Shown in pieces: positions 34,498 to 42,818 of a stretch of 64,000 nt of DNA. The notes under the pieces were generated by a model that was given only the letters and a program-made list of their open reading frames with translations, searched no databases and was not told the DNA's origin. The position numbers and the translations under genes were made by a program. Each line of letters opens with the position of its first letter. The stretch's first letter is position 1. Source of the stretch: Sellimonas caecigallum (lineage in GTDB: Bacteria > Bacillota > Clostridia > Lachnospirales > Lachnospiraceae); NCBI RefSeq assembly GCF_045038405.1, contig NZ_CP173660.1, positions 1,302,001-1,366,000 of the forward strand, written 5' to 3'.

Positions 34498-35544
34498 ATG
34501 AGAAGTTTTGATTATATAAAAACTCCGGAGCAATTGCTAAAACCTGAAATTGTTCAGATGGTCGGAAGCATTCATGAGCATAAAGGTAAGCAGGAATTGT
34601 TCCTTGAAGCCAATATAGACGAATTGAAAACTCTGCTGGAAGTTGCTTTGATTCAAAGTACAGGGGCTTCTAACAGGATTGAAGGTATTTATACTACCGA
34701 CAAACGTTTGGAAGAATTAGTAAGACAGAAAGCCGAACCACGTAACCGGTCTGAACAGGAAATATCCGGATACCGGGAAGTTCTTGCCACTATCCATGAA
34801 AGTTATGAGTATATTAATCCGAGACCCAATATTATTTTACAATTGCATCGGGATTTATACTCATATTCCGGAGGAAATGCTGGTGGAAATTATAAAAATT
34901 CGGATAATGTAATTGCAGAAACAGATGCAGAAGGTCATCAGAAAGCGCGTTTTATCCCGGTGCCGGCATTTCAGACTCCAGAAGCTATGAATGAACTTTG
35001 TATAAATTTTCTGGAAGCATGGGAAGCAGATCGAATAGATAAGTTGATTCTTATCCCTATGTTTATTCTTGACTTTCTGTGTATCCATCCATTTAATGAT
35101 GGAAATGGGCGAATGAGCCGCCTGTTAACACTTCTTTTGTTTTATAAAGCCGGCTATATTGTCGGAAAGTATGTCAGTGTTGAAATGCTGATTGAAAAGA
35201 CAAAAGAAACTTATTATGAGGCATTACAGGAAAGTTCCAATGGATGGCACGAAAATGAAAACAGTTATGAGCCATTTGTAAAATATTATCTGGGAATTAT
35301 ACTGAAAGCATACAGTGAGTTTGAGGGGCGTGTAGAGCACCTGAAAAACAGAAGCCTTTCAAAGCCGGATCGTATAAAGGCAGTGATTGATAATAAGGTA
35401 GGAAAAATTACCAAAAAAGAAATCATGGAGTTATGTCCGGATATAAGCAAGGTAACTGTAGAAAGGACCCTGACGGAACTGGTTAAAAGTGGATATATCG
35501 CAAAAGTAGGTGCCGGGCCGGCAACTGGATATGTTCGTATTTAA
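34498..35544 (+). CDS. Fic-family AMP-transferase with winged-helix tail
   Basis: 348 residues from the ATG at 34498 behind AAGGAGATTTCG; an ATG at 34483 has no site. N-terminal Fic_N-like region with an inhibitory motif SNRIEG (Ser58, Glu62, Gly63). The Fic core HPFNDGNGRMSRL (His197) is fully conserved. The C-terminal winged helix (ITKKEIMELCPDISKVTVERTLTELVKSGYI) suggests DNA binding. It transfers AMP or a related group to a target hydroxyl and is class II-like because the inhibitory helix precedes the core. It stands alone on the right arm of the island. Confidence 0.93.
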   Translation: MRSFDYIKTPEQLLKPEIVQMVGSIHEHKGKQELFLEANIDELKTLLEVALIQSTGASNRIEGIYTTDKRLEELVRQKAEPRNRSEQEISGYREVLATIHESYEYINPRPNIILQLHRDLYSYSGGNAGGNYKNSDNVIAETDAEGHQKARFIPVPAFQTPEAMNELCINFLEAWEADRIDKLILIPMFILDFLCIHPFNDGNGRMSRLLTLLLFYKAGYIVGKYVSVEMLIEKTKETYYEALQESSNGWHENENSYEPFVKYYLGIILKAYSEFEGRVEHLKNRSLSKPDRIKAVIDNKVGKITKKEIMELCPDISKVTVERTLTELVKSGYIAKVGAGPATGYVRI

Positions 35545-35863
35545 ATCGGCTGTCGTGGTCGAAACACCATAGACAAATCAACAACAACGTTGTATAGTAA
35601 TAATAGAAATCTGGTCAATTGAATATTGTTTATCATTCCCGCTTGTAAGGGGATGGTAGCCGGAAGATGATATCTGTCAGGAACAACAGAGCTTTCCCCG
35701 GATGTTAGCAGCTGCAAAGAATCTGCTAATTTTCAGGTCTTATCTGGTCTTGACAGAAAGGGTATTCAGATTACCAGAATTTGATTCGAAAATAAAAAAA
35801 GTCCTTGATAATAAAGGGCTAAACATATCAGTTCTTGACAGGGATTGACAGAACCACAGAGCT
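35545..35863. other. Noncoding right end of the island
   Basis: No gene is seen in 319 bp. TTGACAG occurs at 35750, 35835 and 35845; the last two are exactly 10 bp apart and lie 13-29 bp from the attachment core, like recombinase arm-type sites. There is also a small palindrome ACAACGTTGT near 35584-35595. Confidence 0.5.
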
Positions 35864-35871
35864 CTCCTAAG
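35864..35871. other. Right attachment core (attR) of the island
   Basis: CTCCTAAG, identical to 9919-9926. It is followed directly by the 3' half of the host tRNA. Confidence 0.8.
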
Positions 35872-35904
35872 GATCAAGTGCAGGTTCGATTCCTGCAGGG
35901 GACG
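35864..35904 (+). tRNA. tRNA-Arg(CCU), orphaned 3' half
   Basis: Anticodon loop CTCCTAA, anticodon 3' strand GGATC, variable AAGT, T stem GCAGG/CCTGC with TTCGATT loop, acceptor AGGGGAC and discriminator G. It matches the 5' half at 9888-9926 in every stem. The preceding DNA has no tRNA 5' half, so this copy cannot be made. Confidence 0.9.
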
Positions 35905-35910
35905 GCGATA

Positions 35911-35959
35911 AAAAACGGCAATGATGAGCGCAAAATGCGATTCATTGCCGTTTTTTCTT
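35911..35959 (+). terminator. Original terminator of the split tRNA-Arg
   Basis: AAAAACGGCAATGA (35911-35924) pairs with TCATTGCCGTTTTT (35942-35955), followed by more T's. It lies 7 nt after the tRNA 3' half, as expected for the undisturbed gene. Confidence 0.88.
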
Positions 35960-35965
35960 TTAAAA

Positions 35966-36000
35966 CAGTCCCGGAATGAATGCGTGACATTCCGGGACTG
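35966..36000 (-). terminator. Terminator of the MoxR-DUF58-DUF4129 operon
   Basis: CAGTCCCGGAATG (35966-35978) and CATTCCGGGACTG (35988-36000) are exact inverse copies. In minus-strand RNA the stem is followed by TTTTAAAAG, ending the leftward operon. It stands back to back with the tRNA terminator. Confidence 0.8.
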
Positions 36001-36055
36001 GTATATGTCGGAAAATTTTCCAAGGTAATGATCTCCTCAGAGCTGATGTGGAAAT

Positions 36056-36988
36056 CTATGTCAAATGAGAAGCGCCTTTTTTGGCCTTTTCCAGATCCTC
36101 TTTTGTGCACGCTTCTGTGTCGTATCGTGCTTTCTCGTAAGCTTCGTGAAGCTGTGACAAAGACGGACTCTGGGTAAGATTGACAAAATCTTCGATTTGA
36201 GAAGGAGTAAAAGCTTTTGACAGTTTCTGCTTTGGAGCCATACGTCGTCTGACTGCACGAAAATATAATTTTCGGATACGGCCTTCCACACTCCGGTCAA
36301 AAAAACGAGGTTTTTCCCGGGAAACAGACCGAGAAATTTTGTCACGTTTCATTTTAGGAGAAACAAATTCCCGTACTTCCACCCCTGCAGCCTTCTCATG
36401 TGAGGTAATTTTCCGGTAAAGTATAAAGAGCAAAAGAATGAGAAAAGCTACCAATGCAAGGACACCGATGACAGTGAAAATGCGTTCCAGTATCTGTGCG
36501 AACAAAGAGACATCGCGGGGTTCAGATGGCCGGAAGAAAAAAGGGTTCACATCCTCAGGAACGATCTCTTCTGCCGGCGAAGGATCCTTGCGGAAGATAA
36601 ACTGCAGGATCCAGCGGGCTATCGCAGCGAAAAAACCTTTGATCGCATTCCAAATACCATGATAAGGCATATGGACGAACAGGAATATAAATCCTCCGGT
36701 CAGTATCAGGAAACCGGTAAGGAACAGAGTGTTGATCAGATAGATCTGCCGCTTAGGCACATGGGAAACATCCTTGTTCATTCTCATGTAGTGATAGATT
36801 CCCTTCTGATTTTGATGGATCAGCACAGAGAATATATCCAGGACAAATACAGCGTAGGCGTAGTCTGTAAACGCCGGATTTTTTGTAAAGTGCCTGGCAA
36901 GACAGAGGATGCCTGCCACGGCGAGAATCCCCAGATGAAGATAAAAAAGAGAATGACGGCAGTAAAATTGATACAATTTATTCAACAT
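36056..36988 (-). CDS. DUF4129-domain membrane protein
   Basis: 310 residues from the ATG at 36988, one base after the DUF58 gene stops; longer frames overlap that gene. About four membrane helices (17-35, 43-62, 93-115 and 172-195) are followed by a cytoplasmic DUF4129-type C-terminal domain (FFDRSVEGRIRKLYFRAVRRR...LSKAFTPSQIEDFVN). Such proteins close MoxR-DUF58 operons and usually neighbour or fuse to a transglutaminase (TgpA type). No transglutaminase is present here. Confidence 0.82.
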   Translation of the reverse strand: MLNKLYQFYCRHSLFYLHLGILAVAGILCLARHFTKNPAFTDYAYAVFVLDIFSVLIHQNQKGIYHYMRMNKDVSHVPKRQIYLINTLFLTGFLILTGGFIFLFVHMPYHGIWNAIKGFFAAIARWILQFIFRKDPSPAEEIVPEDVNPFFFRPSEPRDVSLFAQILERIFTVIGVLALVAFLILLLFILYRKITSHEKAAGVEVREFVSPKMKRDKISRSVSREKPRFFDRSVEGRIRKLYFRAVRRRMAPKQKLSKAFTPSQIEDFVNLTQSPSLSQLHEAYEKARYDTEACTKEDLEKAKKGASHLT

Positions 36989-36989
36989 C

Positions 36990-38120
36990 TTATTCAATGC
37001 GTGACACCTCCCATCGGACAGCTGCAGCGTGTGGGCAGCGGTCAGGCAGAAATTCCATATCTTTATGCAGAGGGGCAATCCACTGAGACCCCTCAGACTG
37101 ACGGCAGAGCTGGTCAAACGCCTGAAGAAGATTTTTCTTTTGCGAATAGGAGATCAGCAGATACAGATCAGAGCTGTGGGTGCCGTACAATTCTTCCGTG
37201 ATCGAAAGCTCCATGTTACTAAGATTCTGTGAACAGTCACTGAGCCTTGCCAGCCCTTCCTTGATTGTGCGAATGTGGTGCACTCCGGCTCCGGCTGGAA
37301 AATTCAGTTCTTTTTTTGTTATGGCGTCAATCCCGTTGGAAATGAGCCTCACAGGGATCCCTTCTGCAAGAAGGAACTCCGCATAAGAAGCAGCAAGACG
37401 AATTGCCTCTTCGAACAGACGTTCGTAGTGCCAGCTTGTATCATCGTCAAGATTCAGGAAAATGGTAACCTGCTGACTGGCTGTATAATCGTGGACATTT
37501 ACCATTAACTCTCCGGCTTTGGCGGAGGCTTTCCAGTTCACGTTCTTTAAAGGGTCGTACTGCTGATAAGGGCGGATTCCTCGAAATTCAAACGGATCTT
37601 CAAAAGAAGATCTCCGGGTAAGTATTGTCCCCATCATCTTGCGGAAAGGAGTTTTAAGCTTTGCGAAGGGAACCGGTTTCGGGTATACATACATGACGGT
37701 ATCGGAATCTCGGGAGACGATGGACTTGTCCGAATGGAACAAGTCATAGGAGATCAGATCCAGATCCCAAATCTTGTAGTAGCCACGTCTTGTTGCTTTA
37801 AATGGCAGGCTTCGAGATATCTTTTCATAGGACATGACGGAGTAGATATCGTTTCGATAGTTGTTGTCTGTTGTGGCAGTATTTTCCGCCTCCTCAAATT
37901 TCAGCTTCCGGCTGACCGAAAATTTTACCTGAAGTGTGGTAAGAGGGAGAGCCTTGCGGTTGATAATGATTTCCTGAAGACAGGATGTATCTCCTTCATT
38001 GATAGCGTGATCCTGAAAAAGGATTTGGCATTCCAGACCCTTCATCCACAATTTTTTATAGTAGAGTGCCTGCAGCAGATACAGGAGAAATACTGCAAGC
38101 AAAGTAAGCACAATGACCAT
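36990..38120 (-). CDS. DUF58 domain protein
   Basis: 376 residues from the ATG at 38120 (one base after the MoxR stop). One or two N-terminal helices (2-18) and a DUF58 core FEFRGIRPYQQYDPLKNVNWKASAKAGELMVNVHDYTAS, with a von Willebrand A-like fold after it (VTIFLNLDDDTSW). DUF58 proteins work with MoxR ATPases in metal insertion or envelope protein assembly. Spacing shows strict operon coupling. Confidence 0.9.
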   Translation of the reverse strand: MVIVLTLLAVFLLYLLQALYYKKLWMKGLECQILFQDHAINEGDTSCLQEIIINRKALPLTTLQVKFSVSRKLKFEEAENTATTDNNYRNDIYSVMSYEKISRSLPFKATRRGYYKIWDLDLISYDLFHSDKSIVSRDSDTVMYVYPKPVPFAKLKTPFRKMMGTILTRRSSFEDPFEFRGIRPYQQYDPLKNVNWKASAKAGELMVNVHDYTASQQVTIFLNLDDDTSWHYERLFEEAIRLAASYAEFLLAEGIPVRLISNGIDAITKKELNFPAGAGVHHIRTIKEGLARLSDCSQNLSNMELSITEELYGTHSSDLYLLISYSQKKNLLQAFDQLCRQSEGSQWIAPLHKDMEFLPDRCPHAAAVRWEVSRIE

Positions 38121-38121
38121 G

Positions 38122-39075
38122 TTATCTGCTCCATTCTTCCGTAGGTACTTCGGTTTTGTCCAGGATGTCCTCCAGGAAATGCTCGGAGGCACGTTCCATG
38201 ATATGGCCGGCAGGGAAGACGATCCGGTGGGCAAGAACCGGGATGGCCAGTGTCTTGATGTCTTCTGGGACTACATATGTACGTCCCTGCACCATGGCAT
38301 ATGCGCGGACGGCCCGCAAAAGAGCCAGAGTACCTCGAGGACTTACCCCTCCCAGACAATCTCCGGAAGTTCGGGTAGCCTGGATGATTCTGGCGATATA
38401 GTCCATAAGGACAGGATGAACGTTGATGTCCAGATAGTCCTTCTGAAGCTCGATGAGTTCTTCGGCTGTGCAGACAGAGTCAAGTTCTGTGAGAGGACTG
38501 GCTTTCAGGAAACGCTCCATAATGGTACATTCTTCCTGTATACTTGGAAGTCCCATGGAAAGCTGCATCAGAAAACGGTCCAGCTGTGCCTCAGGCAGAG
38601 GAAATGTGCCGGAAGTCTCGATGGGATTCTGAGTGGCGATGACAAAGAATGGGCGGTCCAGCGGATAAGTCACACCGTCCACGGTAACCTGCCGCTCTTC
38701 CATACATTCCAGAAGGGCAGACTGGGTTCTAGGCGTGGCGCGGTTGATCTCGTCAGCCAGAAGAATATTGCAGAATACAGGTCCTTTTCGGAATGTAAAT
38801 TCTCCTTCTTTTTGATTATAATAGTTCAGACCGGTCACATCAGAAGGAAGCAGGTCCGGTGTGAACTGGATACGGCTGAAAGCGGCGTCGATAGAGCGGG
38901 CTAAAGATTTTGCCATCACAGTTTTCCCAGAACCTGGGACGTCTTCCAGAAGGACGTGTCCCTCAGCGATAATAGCGGTAAGAATCAGATCTGTCAGTTT
39001 TTCTTTTCCCACCAGAACTTTTCCGATATTGTTCCGGATGGCATTGATTTTGTTATTGCGGGTTTCCGTGTTCAT
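38122..39075 (-). CDS. MoxR-family AAA+ ATPase
   Basis: 317 residues from an ATG behind AAGGAGTTACTTAC. Walker A EDVPGSGKTVMAKSLA, Walker B LLADEINRATPRTQSALLECMEE, sensor IATQNPIE and arginine region are intact. A chaperone-like ATPase of the MoxR type, acting with the DUF58 partner encoded next. First gene of the leftward operon; divergent from the oligopeptide transporter. Confidence 0.95.
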   Translation of the reverse strand: MNTETRNNKINAIRNNIGKVLVGKEKLTDLILTAIIAEGHVLLEDVPGSGKTVMAKSLARSIDAAFSRIQFTPDLLPSDVTGLNYYNQKEGEFTFRKGPVFCNILLADEINRATPRTQSALLECMEERQVTVDGVTYPLDRPFFVIATQNPIETSGTFPLPEAQLDRFLMQLSMGLPSIQEECTIMERFLKASPLTELDSVCTAEELIELQKDYLDINVHPVLMDYIARIIQATRTSGDCLGGVSPRGTLALLRAVRAYAMVQGRTYVVPEDIKTLAIPVLAHRIVFPAGHIMERASEHFLEDILDKTEVPTEEWSR

Positions 39076-39181
39076 GTAAGTAACTCCTTGTTTTATTGAT
39101 GTATATTCTCGATTGTCTATTATACAATATTTGTACCTATTTTTGAGCAAAATGGCATAATTTTTTTAAGAAAATAATCAA

Positions 39182-39211
39182 CAATAGTGAATTTGTACAA
39201 GAACACTATTG
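39182..39211. repeat. Inverted repeat in the moxR-dpp divergent region
   Basis: CAATAGTG (39182-39189) and CACTATTG (39204-39211) are exact inverse copies 14 bp apart between two divergent operons, a possible regulator site. Confidence 0.5.
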
Positions 39212-39256
39212 AAAATATAGATACAGAGAGCTGCCATATCAGAATTATTGATTGGG

Positions 39257-39306
39257 TTTCCGAAAGGTTTTCATGTAATATGTAATTAAGTAAAAATTTT
39301 CGGAAA
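39257..39306 (+). promoter_or_regulatory. Leader hairpin reaching the ribosome binding site
   Basis: TTTCCGAAA (39257-39265) pairs with TTTCGGAAA (39298-39306). The right arm runs into the AAAGGGAG ribosome binding site (39304-39311), so pairing could lower translation of the binding-protein gene if the transcript includes the left arm. Confidence 0.45.
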
Positions 39307-39317
39307 GGGAGATGAAA

Positions 39318-40889
39318 ATGAGAAAGAAAATTTGGTCATGTGTCACAGCGTTAGTATTGTGTACCGCACTCTTTGTGTCAGGATGTGGAGGCTCCAATAC
39401 AGAAAAAAAAGACACGGAAAAAGGAGCTGACGCGAAAAAAGAAGAATTGCATATCGCTATTTCTGCGAATCCGCCGTCTCTGGATCCGCAGTCTGTCAAT
39501 TCGAATATTGTCGGTGGAATCGGAATTCATATATATGAACCGCTTTTTGCGATGAACGCAAATTATGAACCGACTCCGGTTTTGGCAGAATCGTATGAAG
39601 TGAGTAAAGACGGAAAAGAGTACACGATCAAGCTGCGACAGGGTGTAAAATTCCATAATGGAAAAGAGATGACAGCAGATGACGTCGTTGCTTCTATGAA
39701 TCGGTGGGTAGAAGTTTCAGCCAAAGCCAATACTCTGATTGGTGGATCCGTGTTTGAAAAAGTCGATGATTACACGGTAAAATTGACGGTAAACGAACCG
39801 GCATCGGATATCATCATGATTCTGGCAGGGCCGATTCAGTTTGCGGCTATCTACCCGAAGGAAGTGGTGGAATCTGCGACAGCAGAGGGAATCAGCGAGT
39901 ATATAGGAACAGGTCCGTACAAAGTTTCTGAATGGAAACAGGATCAGTACGTAGAGCTGGAACGTTATGATGAATATCAGCCGGCAGAAGGAGAAGCGAG
40001 TGGACTCGCCGGAAAGAAAGAGGCAGCTACGAAGACGATCGTATATGATGTAGTCACAGATGCATCCACACGTATTGCCGGGGTGCAGAGCGGACAGTAC
40101 GATATTGCGGAGGAAATCCCTCTGGACAACTATGAGGAATTGGCAAAAGATACCTCTCTGAAACTGAATGTTGATAAGGGCGGAACATTGAATCTATTTC
40201 TTGATACAACAGAAGGAATCATGGCAAACCAGAAGGTACGTGAGGCGGCTCTTGCGGCGCTGAACTGTGAAGATATCATGCTTGCTGCATATGGAAATCC
40301 GGAGTTATATGAGTTAAATAATAGCTGGATGGATCCGACAGATACACAGTGGGGAACGGATGCAGGAAAAGAATTTTACAGCCAGAATGATACGGAAAAA
40401 GCTAAGGAGTTGTTGGCGGAATCTGGATATAATAACGAGAAAATCGTTCTCGTGACCACACCGGACTATGCAGAGATGTACAATGCGACACTTGTAGTAC
40501 AGGAGCAGCTGAAAAAGGCAGGATTTAATGCCGAGGTCGAAAGCTACGATTTCAGTACTTTCATGGAGCACAGAGCAGACCCGAACCAGTTCGATATGTT
40601 TATCACAAGTAATTCCTACAACATGCTTCCTATTCAGCTGTCTGTACTGGACAGTGGATGGGCAGGACTGGACAGACCAGAAGTGTCCGAAGGCATTTCC
40701 AAGATCCGTGGTGCGGCATCGGATGAAGAAGCGGCGGCAGCATGGGGAGATATCCAGACATTCCTTTATGAGTACGGAGCTGCTACGGTGCTTGGACATT
40801 ACACTGGCGTGAGTGCAATGGATGGCGGTGTAGAAGGTGTTGACTATCTGAGATTTAATATTTACTGGGGAGCAAGTGCTGCCGAATAA
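39318..40889 (+). CDS. Oligopeptide/dipeptide ABC transporter substrate-binding lipoprotein
   Basis: 523 residues from the ATG at 39318, which has AAAGGGAG at a proper distance; an ATG at 39312 is too close. Signal peptide with lipobox LFVSGC (Cys about 21), then a family 5 solute-binding protein (LHIAISANPPSLDPQ, YTIKLRQGVKFHNGKEMTADDVVASMNRW). It captures peptides or a related ligand (nickel chelates and sugars are alternatives) outside the membrane. First gene of a five-gene transporter operon; a hairpin follows it. Confidence 0.92.
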   Translation: MRKKIWSCVTALVLCTALFVSGCGGSNTEKKDTEKGADAKKEELHIAISANPPSLDPQSVNSNIVGGIGIHIYEPLFAMNANYEPTPVLAESYEVSKDGKEYTIKLRQGVKFHNGKEMTADDVVASMNRWVEVSAKANTLIGGSVFEKVDDYTVKLTVNEPASDIIMILAGPIQFAAIYPKEVVESATAEGISEYIGTGPYKVSEWKQDQYVELERYDEYQPAEGEASGLAGKKEAATKTIVYDVVTDASTRIAGVQSGQYDIAEEIPLDNYEELAKDTSLKLNVDKGGTLNLFLDTTEGIMANQKVREAALAALNCEDIMLAAYGNPELYELNNSWMDPTDTQWGTDAGKEFYSQNDTEKAKELLAESGYNNEKIVLVTTPDYAEMYNATLVVQEQLKKAGFNAEVESYDFSTFMEHRADPNQFDMFITSNSYNMLPIQLSVLDSGWAGLDRPEVSEGISKIRGAASDEEAAAAWGDIQTFLYEYGAATVLGHYTGVSAMDGGVEGVDYLRFNIYWGASAAE

Positions 40890-40897
40890 AGATTACA

Positions 40898-40929
40898 AAA
40901 TGGCGGGGTGCAGATGCAGTCCGCCATTT
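40898..40929 (+). terminator. Intercistronic hairpin after the binding-protein gene
   Basis: AAATGGCGG (40898-40906) pairs with CCGCCATTT (40921-40929). It lacks a T-run, so it probably stabilises the upstream message or reduces readthrough, giving more binding protein than permease. Confidence 0.6.
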
Positions 40930-40960
40930 CTGCTTGTAAAAAGGGAGGAGTACAGCACAT

Positions 40961-41911
40961 ATGTTGTCTTATATTTTAAAACGGATTTTATCGCTGATCC
41001 CTGTTTTGTTTGTCGTGTCGTGTGTGGTTTTTCTGGTCGTATATATCATCCCAGGAGGGCCTGCTACGGCACTGCTTGGTCTGGAAGCAACACCGGATCA
41101 GATCGAGGCGCTCAATACAGAACTTGGATTTAACAGGCCATTCTTTGTACAGTATGCAGACTGGTTTGTAAATGTATTGAAGGGAGATTGGGGAACATCT
41201 TATTTCCTTCATCAGTCGGTGTTGGAGGCAATCGGAGAATATTTCCTTCCGACATTGAGTCTTGCCGTTTTGGCACAAATTTTTGCATTGATATTGTCGG
41301 TACCACTTGGAATACTTGCAGCCTATCGGAGAGGAACAGCACTTGATGTGACAGCCGTATCGGTATCTCTTGTGGGAGCAGCTTTGCCTGGTTTTTTGTT
41401 GAGTATGTTTTTAATGCTTCTTTTTGGCGTACATCTTCAGATTTTTCCAGTTGCAGGGTATGCTGGACTGGAGGAAGGGCTGGCGGAGCATTTGCGTTAT
41501 CTCTTTTTGCCAGCGTTGTCACTTGGGATCGTCCAGGCAGCCTATCTCACAAGAATGACCAGATCTTCTCTACTGGAAGTGTTGTATAAGAATTTTATAC
41601 AGACAGCCCGGGCAAAGGGCATTAAAGAGAGCAAAGTGGTGCTGAAATATGCACTCAAGAATGGAGCCCCTGTCATTCTTACAGCAGTGGGACAATCTTT
41701 TGGAAGCCTCATTGCGGGTACGATTGTGACGGAAACATTGTTCAATATTCCGGGGCTTGGCATGCTTACACTGACATCTATCAACAGAAGAGATGTGTTT
41801 GTGATCCAGGGGGTTGTTCTTTTTATAACATTACTGTATGTACTTGTAAATCTGGCGGTTGACATTCTGTATGGATTTGTAGATCCTAGACTTCGGCCGG
41901 GAAGGAAATAG
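40961..41911 (+). CDS. Peptide ABC transporter permease (DppB type)
   Basis: 316 residues, six membrane helices, beginning MLSYILKRILSLIPVLFVVSCVVF as DppB/OppB proteins do. The EAA loop is ARAKGIKESKVVLKYALKNG and the end DPRLRPGRK is typical. GGAGG lies upstream of the ATG. It pairs with the DppC-type permease that follows 10 nt later. Confidence 0.94.
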   Translation: MLSYILKRILSLIPVLFVVSCVVFLVVYIIPGGPATALLGLEATPDQIEALNTELGFNRPFFVQYADWFVNVLKGDWGTSYFLHQSVLEAIGEYFLPTLSLAVLAQIFALILSVPLGILAAYRRGTALDVTAVSVSLVGAALPGFLLSMFLMLLFGVHLQIFPVAGYAGLEEGLAEHLRYLFLPALSLGIVQAAYLTRMTRSSLLEVLYKNFIQTARAKGIKESKVVLKYALKNGAPVILTAVGQSFGSLIAGTIVTETLFNIPGLGMLTLTSINRRDVFVIQGVVLFITLLYVLVNLAVDILYGFVDPRLRPGRK

Positions 41912-41921
41912 GAGGGGCGAG

Positions 41922-42818
41922 ATGAATTTGAGGAAAAGAAAAACTTCGGCGCTCAACCAGGCAATTTTCCGTGAGCAGCGGGAGATTAGAAAAGAGCGGC
42001 TTTTGGCCAGTCCAGCATTGATTATTGGGGCAGTGGGATTTTTGATTATTTTACTTTTGGCTGTTTTTGTACCATTATTAAATCCAACAGATCCAAACGC
42101 AATGGAAGTGGCGAACCGCCTGCAGCCGCCTAGCGGCAAATATCTGCTTGGAACGGATGAATTTGGACGAGATCTTTTTGTAAGAGTCATGTATGGGGCG
42201 AGAGTTTCCCTCTGGGTGGGAGGCTGTGTGGCTGTATTCTCATGTATTCTGGGAACGATCGTTGGTGTTTATGCCAGTTACTTTAAGGTGCTGGATCAGA
42301 TTCTGATGAGGATATGTGACGGTTTGATCGCCATACCCGGCATTCTGTTGGCCATCGCGTTGATTGCGGCTCTTGGAACATCAAGCTGGAATGTGATTCT
42401 GGCGCTGACAATCGTATATACACCGAGTGTGGCAAGAACTGTCAGGGCAAGTGCTATGGTCATCCGGGAGCAGGCGTATGTGGAAGCGGCAAAAGTACAG
42501 GGATTTGGCAATTTGCGGATTTTGTGGAGAATGATTCTTCCGGGCGTCATTTCGCCATTGACAGTTCAAGCTTCGTTTATCTTTGCTCAGGCTATCATTT
42601 CAGAAGCCTCGTTGAGCTTTCTGGGGGCGGGGATTCCGGCGCCTGCCGCAAGCTGGGGAAACATGCTGGAAGCCAGCAAACTGGTATTCTCCAAAGCACC
42701 GTGGACGATGATTTGTCCTGGAGCAGCTGTCATTCTATGTGTGATGAGTCTGAACCTTTTGGGAGATGGACTCAGGGATTTCCTTGATCCAAGGGTAAAA
42801 GGGGGACAGAAAAAATGA
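41922..42818 (+). CDS. Peptide ABC transporter permease (DppC type)
   Basis: 298 residues. A cytoplasmic N-terminus of about 40 residues, then six helices, with the DppC signature LLGTDEFGRDLFVRVMYGARVSL and EAA loop AAKVQGFGNLRILWRMILPGV, ending DFLDPRVKG. AGGAGGGGCGAG precedes the ATG. It overlaps the following ATPase gene by 4 nt. Confidence 0.94.
   Translation: MNLRKRKTSALNQAIFREQREIRKERLLASPALIIGAVGFLIILLLAVFVPLLNPTDPNAMEVANRLQPPSGKYLLGTDEFGRDLFVRVMYGARVSLWVGGCVAVFSCILGTIVGVYASYFKVLDQILMRICDGLIAIPGILLAIALIAALGTSSWNVILALTIVYTPSVARTVRASAMVIREQAYVEAAKVQGFGNLRILWRMILPGVISPLTVQASFIFAQAIISEASLSFLGAGIPAPAASWGNMLEASKLVFSKAPWTMICPGAAVILCVMSLNLLGDGLRDFLDPRVKGGQKK

Larger units (their letters stand above)
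9919..35871. mobile_element. 26-kb genomic island integrated in a tRNA-Arg(CCU) anticodon loop
   Basis: Bounded by the 8-bp direct repeat CTCCTAAG that joins the two halves of a host tRNA. Contents: a replacement tRNA-Arg(CCU), an iteron-like repeat set, parB-parA-parB, remnants of a Tn1549-like conjugative element, a HigBA pair, the 13-kb peptide-handling operon, an IS1634-like element and a Fic gene. No recombinase, relaxase or complete conjugation module is seen, so the island looks immobile on its own. It could be a nested or much-deleted element. Confidence 0.85.

Noticed and set aside
38113..38904. A 263-codon open frame opposite the MoxR gene
   Set aside because: It is the antisense of strongly conserved AAA+ motifs and has no start signals.
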